Assembly: GCA_947481685.1 (NCBI GenBank)
Contig: CANKHA010000008.1
Span: 29,780-93,779, forward strand
Direction of reading: 5' to 3'
DNA length: 64,000 bases
From: Bradyrhizobiaceae bacterium
GTDB lineage: Bacteria > Pseudomonadota > Alphaproteobacteria > Rhizobiales > Xanthobacteraceae
Shown: one piece after another, positions 21,448-31,011 of the stretch
Layout of the letters: the number at the start of each line of letters is the position of its first letter
Numbering within the stretch: the first letter of the stretch is position 1
Notes under the pieces: generated by a model
Databases searched by the model: none
Told to the model about the DNA's origin: nothing
What the model saw: only the letters and a program-made list of their open reading frames with translations
Program-made: the position numbers and the translations under genes

Positions 21448-21674
21448 CGCGAACGCATCCTCTTCGGATAGGGGATTGGCCGGAACAGCCTGATTTTACA
21501 CCCCTAGTCGCGTGAAAGCGGCGGTCAGTCAAGCGCTTCGGGCGCATAGGCCGCAGCCAAGCCATGACCGGTACGAAAGGCGTGAAGGAGACGGCAACTT
21601 TCACGATGTTTCCGACCTTCGTCCCATTTCCCTCCGCCAAGCGGTGGTTATGAATACTGTTTTCGGGAGGTGCG

Positions 21675-22841
21675 ATGCGTACCCAGATCGGCATCGTAGG
21701 CGCCGGCCCCGCCGGGTTGATGCTCTCGCATTTGCTGCACCGCAGCGGAATTCACTCTATCATGTTGGAAGGCAGAAGCCGCGCCTATGTGGAGCAGCGC
21801 GTACGCGCCGGCGTGCTCGAACACTGGGCAGCCAACCTGCTGATCGAAATGGGCACGGGTGAGCGTCTTGAGCGCGAAGCCATGCAGCACGACGGCATCT
21901 TTCTCTGCTTCAACGGCGCGCTGCATCATCTCAATTTTCGCGATCTGGTGGGAAAGGGCATCGCGATCTATGGCCAGCAGGAGATCGTCAAGGACCTGAT
22001 CGCGCGGCGGCTCGCCGATGGCGCCGAGATTTACTTCGAGGTCAGCGACGTTCGCTTGCACGGGTTCGATGGAGAAACGCCACGCATTTCCTTTCGCCAC
22101 GAAGGTGGAGAGAAGGAAATTGCCTGCGACTTTATCGGCGGTTGCGATGGCTTTCATGGCGTCAGCCGTCCGAGCATTCCCGCCGAAACGCTCACCACCT
22201 ACGAACGAGACTATCCTTTCGCATGGCTTGGTATCCTGGCAGAAGCGCCGCCGCCGGAACGCGAATTGATCTACGCCTTTCATGCGCGCGGCTTCGCGCT
22301 GTGCAGTATGCGCTCGCCCAGCCTCTCGCGGCTCTATCTGCAATGCCGGCCCGATGAAAATCTGGATGAATGGCCGGACGACCGGATTTGGGCCGAGCTC
22401 AGCATGCGGCTCGATGGAACGCGCGCGCTGACAGAGGGAAAAATTCTCCAGAAGGGCATCACGCCGATGCGCAGCTTCGTGGCGGAGCCGATGCGGCATG
22501 GGCGCCTGTTTCTGGCGGGCGACGCCGCGCATATCGTGCCGCCGACAGGCGCCAAAGGCATGAACCTGGCATTTGCGGATGTGCTGGTTCTTTCCCGTGC
22601 GTTTGATCGATTTTACACATCCGGGCGAGGCGATCTGCTCGACGCGTATTCCGCAACCTGCCTGCGCCGGGTGTGGAAAGCGCAGCGCTTTTCTCTCTGG
22701 ATGACGCAGCTTCTGCATCGTTTCACCTTCGAGGATGACTTCGATTACCGGAGGCAGCTTGCAGAACTCGACTATGTTGCCGGTTCACATGCAGCGGCGA
22801 CAGCGCTGGCGGAAAATTATGTCGGCCTTCCGATTGAGTAG
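21675..22841 (+). CDS. pobA: 4-hydroxybenzoate 3-monooxygenase
   Basis: FAD- and NAD(P)H-dependent hydroxylase converting 4-hydroxybenzoate to protocatechuate, which enters the beta-ketoadipate pathway. The 388-aa protein is close to Pseudomonas PobA (394 aa). Seen: the FAD motif GIVGAGPAGL (5-14), the GGCDGFHG motif, LFLAGDAAHIVPPTGAKG, and the substrate-pocket pattern corresponding to Tyr201, Ser212, Arg214, Tyr222 and Tyr385 of the Pseudomonas enzyme. The gene stands alone: no pobR-type regulator or pca gene is in the window. An MFS carrier gene follows 48 bases later and may be co-transcribed. Confidence 0.94.
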   Translation: MRTQIGIVGAGPAGLMLSHLLHRSGIHSIMLEGRSRAYVEQRVRAGVLEHWAANLLIEMGTGERLEREAMQHDGIFLCFNGALHHLNFRDLVGKGIAIYGQQEIVKDLIARRLADGAEIYFEVSDVRLHGFDGETPRISFRHEGGEKEIACDFIGGCDGFHGVSRPSIPAETLTTYERDYPFAWLGILAEAPPPERELIYAFHARGFALCSMRSPSLSRLYLQCRPDENLDEWPDDRIWAELSMRLDGTRALTEGKILQKGITPMRSFVAEPMRHGRLFLAGDAAHIVPPTGAKGMNLAFADVLVLSRAFDRFYTSGRGDLLDAYSATCLRRVWKAQRFSLWMTQLLHRFTFEDDFDYRRQLAELDYVAGSHAAATALAENYVGLPIE

Positions 22842-22889
22842 GGTGATGCCCTCTGTTCGCGCGCCGCGATCTGCACTATCAGACCATGC

Positions 22890-24095
22890 ATGGATGCCCG
22901 GCAGAGCACCGAACATGCGTGGCCCGATTACCGGGCGCCGCTCGCCATCACGTTTGCGACCAGCGTGGCTGCGAGCTCGGGCTCGTCGTTGCTCTATCCA
23001 GTGCTGCCCGTCATCGCCGGGGATCTGCATGTCGATCCGTCGGAGATTGGTTTGGCGATGGTGGCTTTCACCTCGCCCGCCGTGGTGCTGGCGCCGATAT
23101 TCGGCGTGATCGGTGACCGGCATGGCCGCAAATGGTTGCTGATCCTTGGCCTTCTGCTCTACGGCCTTGCGGGCAGTCTCTGTGGGTTGGCGCCGTCCTA
23201 TGCCTGGTTGCTGGGTTTGCGTGTCCTGCAAGGGATCGGCTTCAGCGCGATCACAGGGCTGACCATCGTCCTCCTCAGCGAACTGATGCCTGAGGAACGC
23301 GAGATTCACGGGCAGGGCTGGAAAGTTGTGATTGATCGCATGGCCATGATCCTCGCGCCGATCGCGGGGGGATTTCTGGCAGCCTTCAGCTGGCGTTGGG
23401 CCTTTGCTCCGTTTCTTTTCTGTGTGCCACTGGCGCTGGCCGCCGTCCTGTGGATGCCGGAAACCAGCCGCCCGTCAGGCGATACCTTGCGGCAATACTT
23501 TGCTCAGACGTTTTTCGCGATGCGCGAGCCGCGGCTGCGAACCGCCTTCATTACCAGCTTCACCCGCTTCTTTCTCGACTACGGCCTTTTCACCTACTTC
23601 TCGTTGTTTCTTGCGTTACGCTATGGCGCCGACGCAGCAACCGCAGGCTGGCTGGTCGCGATTTCCTCGGTGGGATCGATCGTGACAGCCATTAGCGTCG
23701 GCCACATTCACACGCGGATGCCGACGGAGCGTTTTCTGATCGTGGCTTTTGCTGCGAGCGGCATTGCGACGTTCATCCTGCCGCTGCATCCGCCGATCTG
23801 GCTGGTCGGCGTGGCGGTTTTCATTTTTGGAATGGCCAATGGCCTGATTTCGCCGCTGCAGAAGAGTCTGCTGACGCGCAACACCAAGCCCGCATTGCGT
23901 GGCGGCGTCATCTCCGTCGATCGTGTGGTTCAGCAGGTGTCGAAATCGCTCGCGCCCGCCATCATGGGCTTGTTGCTCTTGGTCGCCGAACTGGAAGCCG
24001 TGTTCTGGCTCCTCGTTGCTGTCAGCCTGATTGGGGTCGTGGTGATGGCGGCTGCGGACCGCCGCCGCAGCGCCGGATTGCCCGCGTCACATTGA
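22890..24095 (+). CDS. MFS transporter (drug/H+ antiporter-like)
   Basis: Inner-membrane secondary transporter, 401 aa, with about 12 predicted membrane helices and the family motif A between helices 2 and 3 (GDRHGRKWLL). N-terminal YPVLPVIAGDLHVDPSEIG and GLVLRVLQGIGF-like segments fit the DHA1/Bcr group. The substrate is unknown. Location directly after pobA allows, but does not show, a role with aromatic compounds. The ATG at 22890 is used; a near-overlapping ATG at 22886 is in another frame. The C-terminus carries a short basic tail. Confidence 0.85.
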   Translation: MDARQSTEHAWPDYRAPLAITFATSVAASSGSSLLYPVLPVIAGDLHVDPSEIGLAMVAFTSPAVVLAPIFGVIGDRHGRKWLLILGLLLYGLAGSLCGLAPSYAWLLGLRVLQGIGFSAITGLTIVLLSELMPEEREIHGQGWKVVIDRMAMILAPIAGGFLAAFSWRWAFAPFLFCVPLALAAVLWMPETSRPSGDTLRQYFAQTFFAMREPRLRTAFITSFTRFFLDYGLFTYFSLFLALRYGADAATAGWLVAISSVGSIVTAISVGHIHTRMPTERFLIVAFAASGIATFILPLHPPIWLVGVAVFIFGMANGLISPLQKSLLTRNTKPALRGGVISVDRVVQQVSKSLAPAIMGLLLLVAELEAVFWLLVAVSLIGVVVMAAADRRRSAGLPASH

Positions 24096-24172
24096 CACAC
24101 TTTCCCCCTTAGGGTATTGATAAACCTATAAAAATCAACGCCAGCAAGGCGTGAACATCCTGGGAGGTTGGC

Positions 24173-25186
24173 ATGCAACGGCTTTTCGTCGGCGCAACCT
24201 GCGCCGCATTTCTTTTCATTTCTACATCTGCTCACGCACTCGACGGCTGGCACATCGAAAGCACCACTCCGGTGGAGGCCAAGACGCCGAGCTTTGACTA
24301 CATCAATTTCGACGCGAGCACGGGCAAGGTGTTCCTCGGCCATCGCAAGGATGGGCTCCAGGTTTGCGATCCTGCGACCGGCAAGGTGATCAAGGTCATC
24401 GAAAACACCAAGGAGCACAGCCCCAACGGCGCTATTTTCATTCCGGAGTTCGACCTCGGTCTTTCCAACAATCAGGATGGCACCATTACGCCGTTCAAGC
24501 TTTCGACGTTCGAGGCGCGTGAACCGTTTAGCATCGGGCAGGCGATCGATACCAGCCACTACGACCCGAGCAGCAAACGCGTTGTGGTGAATACCGAAGC
24601 CGGCAAGGAAGGAACCGATCTGGTGGTGATTGACGTGCCGTCGCTCAAGGTCGCGGGCACCATTTCGGTGCCGACGAAGCGGGCAGAGCACGCGGAAGCC
24701 GACGGCAAAGGCAATTTCTATCTGGTCTCACGCGATCCGGCCAAGGTCTATAGGCTCAGCACCCGCGACATGAAAATTACCGGGGAGTGGCCGACCACGG
24801 GTTGCGCGCAGACCACGGGTCTTGCCGTCGATGCCGCGAATAACCGCATTTTCCTCGGCTGCCGCACCAGCGGCGACGTGAAGGCGGTTCTTGCCGTCAT
24901 GAATGCGGAGACTGGCGCGATCATCTACACAAGCCCGATCGGCAACGGCAACGATGGCGTGGTCTATGATGCGCAGTCAAAACGCATCTTCGCGTCCAAC
25001 AGCAGCGCGCCCAACATCAATGTCTTCGAGCAGGTCGATGCCAACACTTACAAGCCGCTTGACGCGATCGACACGCGTCCGCCTGTGAAGGTGCTGACCT
25101 TCGACCCGAAGAAACAAAAACTGTATTCCATGGGGATGGAAGTCGCGAACCCTGCCACCTTCGCGGTGATCACGCTTTCCAAATGA
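24173..25186 (+). CDS. Secreted YVTN-type beta-propeller protein
   Basis: A 337-aa exported protein. Residues 1-23 form a signal peptide ending AHA before LDGWH. The rest is repetitive beta-sheet with blade-like segments of the YncE/YVTN kind (such as VYDAQSKRIFASNSSAPNINVF and VVIDVPSLKVAGTI). Such propellers usually serve as binding scaffolds; no enzyme motif is seen. GGGAGGT gives a strong ribosome site before the ATG at 24173. The gene stands between the MFS gene and a palindromic terminator facing parE; its partner is unknown. Confidence 0.8.
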   Translation: MQRLFVGATCAAFLFISTSAHALDGWHIESTTPVEAKTPSFDYINFDASTGKVFLGHRKDGLQVCDPATGKVIKVIENTKEHSPNGAIFIPEFDLGLSNNQDGTITPFKLSTFEAREPFSIGQAIDTSHYDPSSKRVVVNTEAGKEGTDLVVIDVPSLKVAGTISVPTKRAEHAEADGKGNFYLVSRDPAKVYRLSTRDMKITGEWPTTGCAQTTGLAVDAANNRIFLGCRTSGDVKAVLAVMNAETGAIIYTSPIGNGNDGVVYDAQSKRIFASNSSAPNINVFEQVDANTYKPLDAIDTRPPVKVLTFDPKKQKLYSMGMEVANPATFAVITLSK

Positions 25187-25195
25187 AGACTGAAT

Positions 25196-25218
25196 CCCGC
25201 CCGCGCAATGCGGGCGGG
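25196..25218. terminator. Hairpin between the convergent propeller gene and parE
   Basis: CCCGCCCGC (25196-25204) pairs perfectly with GCGGGCGGG (25210-25218) around a 5-base loop. It lies in the 40-base gap between two converging stops and has no clear T-run on either side, so it is a plausible bidirectional terminator. Confidence 0.55.
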
Positions 25219-25226
25219 CTCATCGG

Positions 25227-27278
25227 CTAAACATCCAGCAAGTCTTCCCGCGCGAATTCGGCTTTTTCCTGAATGAAGGCGAAGCGGCTCTCCGCTTTGT
25301 TACCCATCAGGCGTTCGACGGCATCCGCTGTGCCTTCACGGTCCTCGGCCAGCAACATTACGCGCAGCAGCGTGCGCTTGCGCCGATCCATGGTGGTTTC
25401 TTTCAGTTGGCTCGCCATCATCTCGCCCAGACCCTTGAAGCGGCCGATGTCGACCTTGGCATTGGCGTGGAATTCGCTCTTCAGCAGCTCGGCCTTGTGC
25501 GCGTCGTTGCGGGCATAGAGGGTCTTGGCGCCGTGGGTGAGGCGATAGAGCGGCGGCACCGCGAGATAGAGTTTGCCAGCGTCAATCAGCTTCGGCATTT
25601 CGCGATAAAAGAACGTGATGAGCAGTGACGCGATATGCGCGCCATCGACGTCGGCGTCGGTCATCACAATCACTTTTTCGTAGCGCAGGTCCTCGTCGCG
25701 ATAATGCACGCCGGTGCCGCAGCCGAGCGCCTGCACCAGATCGGCGAGCTGTTGGTTCTGCATCAGCTTGTCTTTGGTGGCGGATGCAACGTTGAGGATT
25801 TTTCCGCGCAGCGGCATCACCGCTTGTGACGCGCGGTCGCGCGCCTGCTTGGCGGAACCGCCGGCGCTGTCACCCTCGACGATGAATATCTCCGAGCCTT
25901 CGGAGCCGGTGTTGCTGCAATCGGCCAGTTTACCGGGAAGCCGCAGCTTCCGCACGGCGGTCTTGCGGGAGATTTCCTTTTCCTGCCGGCGCCGCAGCCG
26001 CTCATCGGCGCGCTCGATGACAAAATCGAGCAGCTTGCTGGCTTGATTGGGATTTCCGGCAAGCCAATGATCGAACGGATCGCGGATGCCTTGCTCGACA
26101 AGGCGGGAGGCTTCAGCGGTGGCGAGACGGTCCTTGGTCTGGCCCTGAAATTCCGGCTCGCGGATGAACACCGATAGCATTGCGGCGGCGCCAGTCATCA
26201 CGTCTTCGCTGGTGACGGAAGCGGCGCGCTTGCCCTGGCCGGTGCGCTCGGCGTGGTCCTTCAGCCCCTTGGTCAGGATGCTGCGAAAACCGGATTCGTG
26301 CGTGCCTCCGTCGCCGGTAGGGATGGTGTTGCAATAAGAAGAAACGAAGCCATCCGCGTCGGCGGTCCATGCGACGGCCCATTCGACCGCGCCATGGCTG
26401 CCGGTCCGGCCGGACTTGCCCTTGAAGATGTCCGGATGAACCAGCGTGTCGTTGTGGATGGCGCCGGCGAGAAAATCTTTCAGGCCGTCCGGGAAGTGGA
26501 AAGTCTCCTGCGCCGGTACGTCGTCAAGGCCACGCAGCATTTCCTCCGCGCAGTTCCAGCGGATTTCGACGCCGCCGAACAGGTAGGCCTTGGAACGCGC
26601 CATCTTGAAGAGGCGTTGCGGCTTGAACGCTGCTTTCGCTCCGAAGATTTGCGGGTCGGGACGGAAGCGCACGCGCGTGCCGCGCTTGTTCGCCACACGC
26701 CCGAGCTTCTCCAGCTTGCCCTTCGGCGCGCCACGCACGAACGTCATCTTGTAATGTTGCTGCTCACGCCAGACTTCAACTTCCATCAATTCCGACAGCG
26801 CATTGGTGACGGAGACGCCGACGCCGTGCAGGCCGCCCGAAGTCTCGTAGACCTTGGAGTCGAATTTGCCGCCCGCATGCAGCGTCGTCATGATGACTTC
26901 GAGCGCTGACTTGTTCTTGAATTTAGGATGCAGATCGACCGGCATGCCGCGCCCGTTGTCGGTGATGGCGATAAATCCATCCGCTTCGAGGTGGACATCG
27001 ATGAAGGTCGCGTGGCCGGCCAGCGCCTCGTCCATGGAATTGTCGATCACCTCGGCGAACAGGTGATGCAACGCCTTTTCGTCGGTGCCGCCGATATACA
27101 TGCCGGGGCGGCGGCGGACCGGCTCAAGGCCTTCCAGCACCTCGATGTCACGCGCGGTATAGCCGGACTCGGCGCTGCGTCCGGCGGGCTTCGTGGACGA
27201 GGCGCGGGCGGCCTTGCGCGCGGGCGCTGAATCGAAAAGATCGGCGGTTTTGCTTTTGGTTTTTGTCGCTTTGGCCAT
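25227..27278 (-). CDS. parE: DNA topoisomerase IV subunit B
   Basis: ATPase subunit of topoisomerase IV, which unlinks daughter chromosomes. From ATG 27278 it is 683 aa. Seen: RRRPGMYIGGTDEKALHHL, the GHKL ATPase motifs VIDNSMDEAL, DNGRGMPVD and GGLHGVGVSVTNALS, and the TOPRIM motifs EGDSAGGSAKQARDR and MTDADVDGAHI. The N-terminus has about 50 extra basic/Ala-rich residues, common in Rhizobiales ParE. The GGTD after MYIG and the length separate it from GyrB, which usually has a longer TOPRIM insert. The frame extends 12 codons upstream, but MAKATKTK is the likelier start. Confidence 0.95.
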   Translation of the reverse strand: MAKATKTKSKTADLFDSAPARKAARASSTKPAGRSAESGYTARDIEVLEGLEPVRRRPGMYIGGTDEKALHHLFAEVIDNSMDEALAGHATFIDVHLEADGFIAITDNGRGMPVDLHPKFKNKSALEVIMTTLHAGGKFDSKVYETSGGLHGVGVSVTNALSELMEVEVWREQQHYKMTFVRGAPKGKLEKLGRVANKRGTRVRFRPDPQIFGAKAAFKPQRLFKMARSKAYLFGGVEIRWNCAEEMLRGLDDVPAQETFHFPDGLKDFLAGAIHNDTLVHPDIFKGKSGRTGSHGAVEWAVAWTADADGFVSSYCNTIPTGDGGTHESGFRSILTKGLKDHAERTGQGKRAASVTSEDVMTGAAAMLSVFIREPEFQGQTKDRLATAEASRLVEQGIRDPFDHWLAGNPNQASKLLDFVIERADERLRRRQEKEISRKTAVRKLRLPGKLADCSNTGSEGSEIFIVEGDSAGGSAKQARDRASQAVMPLRGKILNVASATKDKLMQNQQLADLVQALGCGTGVHYRDEDLRYEKVIVMTDADVDGAHIASLLITFFYREMPKLIDAGKLYLAVPPLYRLTHGAKTLYARNDAHKAELLKSEFHANAKVDIGRFKGLGEMMASQLKETTMDRRKRTLLRVMLLAEDREGTADAVERLMGNKAESRFAFIQEKAEFAREDLLDV

Positions 27279-27470
27279 GGCTTTTATCGATGCATTGAAG
27301 TGGGAACGAATCAATCACCGACTATGCCACGATCCCAAAAAGATCGGGATCGCGCCGGCGTTAACGTCTTCAGGGACGCGAAAATAGTGGCAATTTTCTG
27401 CAACCAACCCGCCGTTTAATCGTTATCAGGCGTCGTATTGCGCCCACTGCCTGGGCGGGGGAGATGGCGT

Positions 27471-28574
27471 GTGGAAATGATCAGGTCTGTCGGCAAGCGC
27501 CGGTTTCCGCTCGAGATCAACGACCCGCAACCCTTGAAGCGATTTGAGGGGATGTGGCGAGTGGCGGCGCAGGTCGCCACAATTGGACTCTTCATTCTCG
27601 CGCTGATCGCAGCCATTGAATATGCGAGGCCGATCCTGTTGCCGGTGCTGTCGGCCTTCATGCTTGGCATGATGCTCGGCCCGCTAACCAATATTGCGTC
27701 GAGGGCAGGGATCCCGATCACGATCAGTGCGATCGTGCTGTGGCTGGCGGTGATTGCCTTCTGCTACGGGCTGATCGTGTTGTTGTCCGCGCCTTTAATA
27801 GATTGGGCGGGCAAGGCACCTGACCTTGGCCAGACGATCCGGGACAAGCTCGTTCTGTTCGACCGGCCGTTGTCAGCGGTTCAGGAATTGCGCAGCGCGA
27901 TTTTTCCGAAGTCGGGCGATCAGCCGGAAGCGGGCCTGAGCTTTGTTACAGTTCTCCAGGCCGCTGTGACCTTCGTGACGCCGGCCATCGGGCAAATGGT
28001 CATCTTCTTCGGAACGTTGTTCTTCTTCCTGCTCGGACGTGCGCAGTTGCGCCATGTGCTGGTCGTGATCTTTGCGAACCGGGACGCCAGATTGCGGATG
28101 ATGCGCATTCTGAACGATGTCGAGCGTAATCTGACGAGCTATCTAAGCCTGGTGGCGGTCATCAATCTCGCCGTCGGTGTTATGGCTTTCGCTGTCGCCA
28201 CCATCGTTGGACTTCCCAACCCGCTAGTATGGGGAGTTCTCGGATTCCTGTTTAATTTCGTGCCGTATCTTGGCGCGCTGATCATGCAGGTCGTGCTGCT
28301 CGTCGCTGGTCTGGTAGCATTTCCCACCCTCGGACAGGCGTTCATTGCACCTTTGCTCTATCTGGCTTTCACCACGCTTGAGGGCCATTTCATTACGCCC
28401 GCGGTCATGGGCAAACATCTGTTGCTGAATCCGCTGACGGTTTTCCTGGCGCTGGTGTTCTGGACCTGGCTGTGGGGCCCGGTCGGCGCGTTGCTGGCGG
28501 TCCCGATCCTGATTGTGTCGATGGTGGTCATCAGCCATCTTTTCCCCAAGGAAGAAACCACGCTCCCCGGCTAG
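27471..28574 (+). CDS. AI-2E family transporter / PerM-like membrane protein
   Basis: A 367-aa integral membrane protein (PF01594) with about 7-8 helices. Members include TqsA and PerM in E. coli and Na+/H+ or osmotic-stress carriers; the substrate here cannot be told from sequence. Seen: paired hydrophobic segments in the first 110 residues, a soluble loop, then the conserved C-terminal half with GVLGFLFNFVPYLGALI and EGHFITPAVMGKHLLLNPL. The GTG at 27471 is preferred because GGGGGAG is 8 bases upstream; ATG 27477 and a TTG at 27438 are alternatives. Confidence 0.85.
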   Translation: MEMIRSVGKRRFPLEINDPQPLKRFEGMWRVAAQVATIGLFILALIAAIEYARPILLPVLSAFMLGMMLGPLTNIASRAGIPITISAIVLWLAVIAFCYGLIVLLSAPLIDWAGKAPDLGQTIRDKLVLFDRPLSAVQELRSAIFPKSGDQPEAGLSFVTVLQAAVTFVTPAIGQMVIFFGTLFFFLLGRAQLRHVLVVIFANRDARLRMMRILNDVERNLTSYLSLVAVINLAVGVMAFAVATIVGLPNPLVWGVLGFLFNFVPYLGALIMQVVLLVAGLVAFPTLGQAFIAPLLYLAFTTLEGHFITPAVMGKHLLLNPLTVFLALVFWTWLWGPVGALLAVPILIVSMVVISHLFPKEETTLPG

Positions 28575-28658
28575 AAGGGTGTGCAACGTGCGTTTCGCGC
28601 TCTGGCGTGCCTTGTTTTCCCGGGCTAAACACGACGTGGGGATCGTCAAGGGGACTTC

Positions 28659-29189
28659 ATGGATTTCACAAGTTTTGCGCAGGACGTCATCAATTTCGTC
28701 CGCGTGCATCAGTCTTGGGGCGCGCCCATTGTTTTCGCGCTCGCCTTCGGGGAATCGCTGGCGTTTCTGTCGCTGCTCCTTCCGGCGTGGGCGGCGCTGG
28801 TCGGCATTGGCGCTCTGATCGGAACAAGCGGCATCAGCTTTTGGCCGATCTGGGTGGCCGGCGCCATTGGGGCGACGTTGGGCGATTGGTTGTCGTACTG
28901 GATCGGTATGAAAATCGGACCCAAAGTCGCGCATATCTGGCCGCTGTCGCGCCATCCCGACATGATTCCCCGTGCCGAGCGCTTTCTGGAAAAGTGGGGC
29001 ATTGCGGCGATCTTCATTGGCCGCTTTTTCGGACCGCTACGCGCGTCCGTTCCGCTGGCGGCCGGCATTTTTCATATGTCGTATTGGAAATTCCAGATTT
29101 CCAATGTTGCGTCGGCTTTCGTTTGGGCCTGGGTCCTGCTGCAACTTGGCGATGCGGGTTCCAAAATCTTCCAGATGTTGTGGGGTTAA
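28659..29189 (+). CDS. DedA family membrane protein
   Basis: A 176-aa polytopic protein of the DedA/VTT (SNARE-associated) family. Family members act as lipid scramblases or carriers that return undecaprenyl phosphate or phospholipids across the inner membrane. Seen: FGESLAFLSLLLPAWAAL (an ESL[AL]-type motif), the GDWLSYWIGMKIG segment, and the C-terminal FIGRFFGPLRASVPLAAG, which is the conserved F-G-R-F-x-G-P-x-R motif. The start ATG at 28659 is about 85 bases after the AI-2E gene, so a shared transcript is possible. Confidence 0.9.
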   Translation: MDFTSFAQDVINFVRVHQSWGAPIVFALAFGESLAFLSLLLPAWAALVGIGALIGTSGISFWPIWVAGAIGATLGDWLSYWIGMKIGPKVAHIWPLSRHPDMIPRAERFLEKWGIAAIFIGRFFGPLRASVPLAAGIFHMSYWKFQISNVASAFVWAWVLLQLGDAGSKIFQMLWG

Positions 29190-29249
29190 ACTGGCGTCGC
29201 TGAAATGAAGAATACCGCCCCAAGGGCCGCCTTCTTTTAGCAACGCGGA

Positions 29250-29612
29250 TTAGCCGCCGGGTTGCTTCAGCCAGTCATTCATCTGCGCGATCTCTTTTTC
29301 CTGCGCTGCGATGATGTCCTGCGCAAGCTTCTTGGTTTGCGGATCCTTGCCGTAGGCAAGAACTACCTTCGCCATGTCGATCGCACCCTGGTGGTGAGGG
29401 ATCATGCCGCGCACGAAATCGACATCCGCGTTCCCGGAGAACTTGATGTCCATGCCTTCATGCATCTTCTTGTTGGCATCCTGAAAGGCCGCGGTCGACG
29501 GCGCGTTGCTGGTCGCCATCTGCATCGATTGATGCCCCGAATGGTCCATCTGCGCATGTGCGGACGGTGAGAGGAGCGCGATGATCGCGGCGGAAATCAG
29601 AGCGGCTTTCAT
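29250..29612 (-). CDS. Secreted DUF305 protein (CopM-like)
   Basis: A 120-aa periplasmic or secreted protein. Residues 1-20 are a signal peptide (ending SAHA), followed by a short His/Met-rich segment (MDHSGHQSMQM) that could bind copper, and a four-helix DUF305 domain with the signature GMIPHHQGAIDMAKVVL. CopM from cyanobacteria, in the same family, binds copper; a metal role here is inference. GGAGG lies close before the ATG at 29612. It converges with the dedA gene over a 60-base gap that may hold a weak hairpin. Confidence 0.88.
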   Translation of the reverse strand: MKAALISAAIIALLSPSAHAQMDHSGHQSMQMATSNAPSTAAFQDANKKMHEGMDIKFSGNADVDFVRGMIPHHQGAIDMAKVVLAYGKDPQTKKLAQDIIAAQEKEIAQMNDWLKQPGG

Positions 29613-29932
29613 GGGAGGCCTCCAAGTGTTGCACGGCTATTAAAGCTACTCCGGTTACGGAGAACCAGTCGCTTTTGGCATTTATCGGGCAATCTTGACC
29701 CTGCGGCGGCGGGGGCGTATGAGCCCCGCCATGATGACGATTTGCCAAACGGCGTTTTTCCGCCGCCGCGCCTTCCGGGTGCCGGCGCGCGATCGTATTT
29801 GATCGTCTTGTGCCGGCGGACAGGGCTCTGCGGCGCTTCTCCCCATCTCCCGCGGCTCCCGATCCGACAACGTGTTGTGCTTGGCGCAGCCGGGTTTTCG
29901 TGTGATGGGATAGGACAGTTGGAGACAGGGTT
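29613..29932. other. 320-base divergent intergenic region (DUF305 / argC)
   Basis: I see no gene here. It should hold two divergent promoters. One fits argC: TTGACC (29695-29700) and TATGAG (29718-29723) with a 17-base spacer. Around that -10 lies an inverted repeat of GGCGGGG with CCCCGCC, a possible operator. The argC leader would be about 200 nt, with GGAGACAGG before its start. Confidence 0.35.
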
Positions 29933-30991
29933 ATGACCAAAAAGGCGACCATCGGCATCCTCGGCGCGTCCGGCTACACCGGCGCTGAGCTGGTGCGTCT
30001 GCTGCTGCGTCATCCGCGCGCCGAGATTGCGCTTCTGACCGCGGACCGGCGCGCCGGCATGGAAATGCGGGAGGTGTTTCCGCATTTCGCGCCTTTCCCA
30101 TTGCCGAAGCTGGTTTCGCTGGAAGGCCTCGACTGGAAGGCAGCTGGTCTCGATCTTGTGTTCTGCGCGCTGCCGCACGGCACGACCCAGACGGTGATCA
30201 AGAAGCTGTTGGCCGATGCGCCGCAAACCAAAGTGGTGGATCTCTCCGCCGACTTCCGTTTGGCGGATGTCGAAGCCTATGCGCGCTGGTATGGCCACGC
30301 TCATCAGGCGCCGGAGCTGCAAGGCGAGGCGGTCTACGGCCTGAGCGAGCACTACCGGCGCGACGTCAAGAAAGCGCGGCTGGTCGCAAACCCCGGTTGC
30401 TACACAACCACCGCGGAGCTTCCTCTCATTCCGCTGCTGAAAGCCAAGGCGATCGAAACCGACGAGATCGTGGTCGATGCCAAGTCCGGCATGACCGGCG
30501 CGGGCAGGGCAGCCAAGGAAGCGATGCTGTTTTCCGAAGTGTCCGAAGGCTTCAACGCTTATGGCGTCGGCAAGCACCGGCACATGGCGGAGCTCGACCA
30601 GGAATTCTCCAAGGCTGCGGGCCGCGAGGTGGTCGTGAGCTTCACGCCGCATCTGGTGCCGATGAACCGCGGCATCCTGTCGACCATCTATGTGCGTGGC
30701 CGGCGTGGCCGGAGCGCGCAGGATCTGCATGCGATCCTGACCGAAGCCTACGACAAGGAAGCCTTCGTCCACGTTTTGCCGTTCGGTGAAACTCCGCACA
30801 CGCGGCATGTGCGCGGATCGAACATGACCATGATCGGTGTCGTGGCAGATCGCATCGACGGTCGCGCCATCATCGTCTCGGCGCTGGACAATCTGGTGAA
30901 GGGTGCTTCCGGTCAGGCCGTGCAGAATATGAATCTGATGCTCGGTTTCCCAGAGACTACCGGCATCGAGCAGATCGCGCTGTTTCCATAA
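29933..30991 (+). CDS. argC: N-acetyl-gamma-glutamyl-phosphate reductase
   Basis: Third step of arginine synthesis: NADPH reduction of N-acetylglutamyl phosphate to the semialdehyde. The 352-aa protein is the type 1 form. Seen: the nucleotide-binding GASGYTGAE (11-19), DLSADFRL (103-110), the active-site cysteine C156 in NPGCYTT, and GKHRHMAELDQ with the catalytic-region histidines, then HLVPMNRGI. The ATG at 29933 follows a GGAG site. No other arg genes are near, so it is transcribed on its own. Confidence 0.96.
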   Translation: MTKKATIGILGASGYTGAELVRLLLRHPRAEIALLTADRRAGMEMREVFPHFAPFPLPKLVSLEGLDWKAAGLDLVFCALPHGTTQTVIKKLLADAPQTKVVDLSADFRLADVEAYARWYGHAHQAPELQGEAVYGLSEHYRRDVKKARLVANPGCYTTTAELPLIPLLKAKAIETDEIVVDAKSGMTGAGRAAKEAMLFSEVSEGFNAYGVGKHRHMAELDQEFSKAAGREVVVSFTPHLVPMNRGILSTIYVRGRRGRSAQDLHAILTEAYDKEAFVHVLPFGETPHTRHVRGSNMTMIGVVADRIDGRAIIVSALDNLVKGASGQAVQNMNLMLGFPETTGIEQIALFP

Positions 30992-31011
30992 TAGCCGCGG
31001 CGCGCGTGAAG

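Noticed and set aside
29190..29249. Terminator between dedA and the DUF305 gene
   Set aside because: The possible stem (around 29212-29240) has mismatches and no clear T-run, too weak to call.
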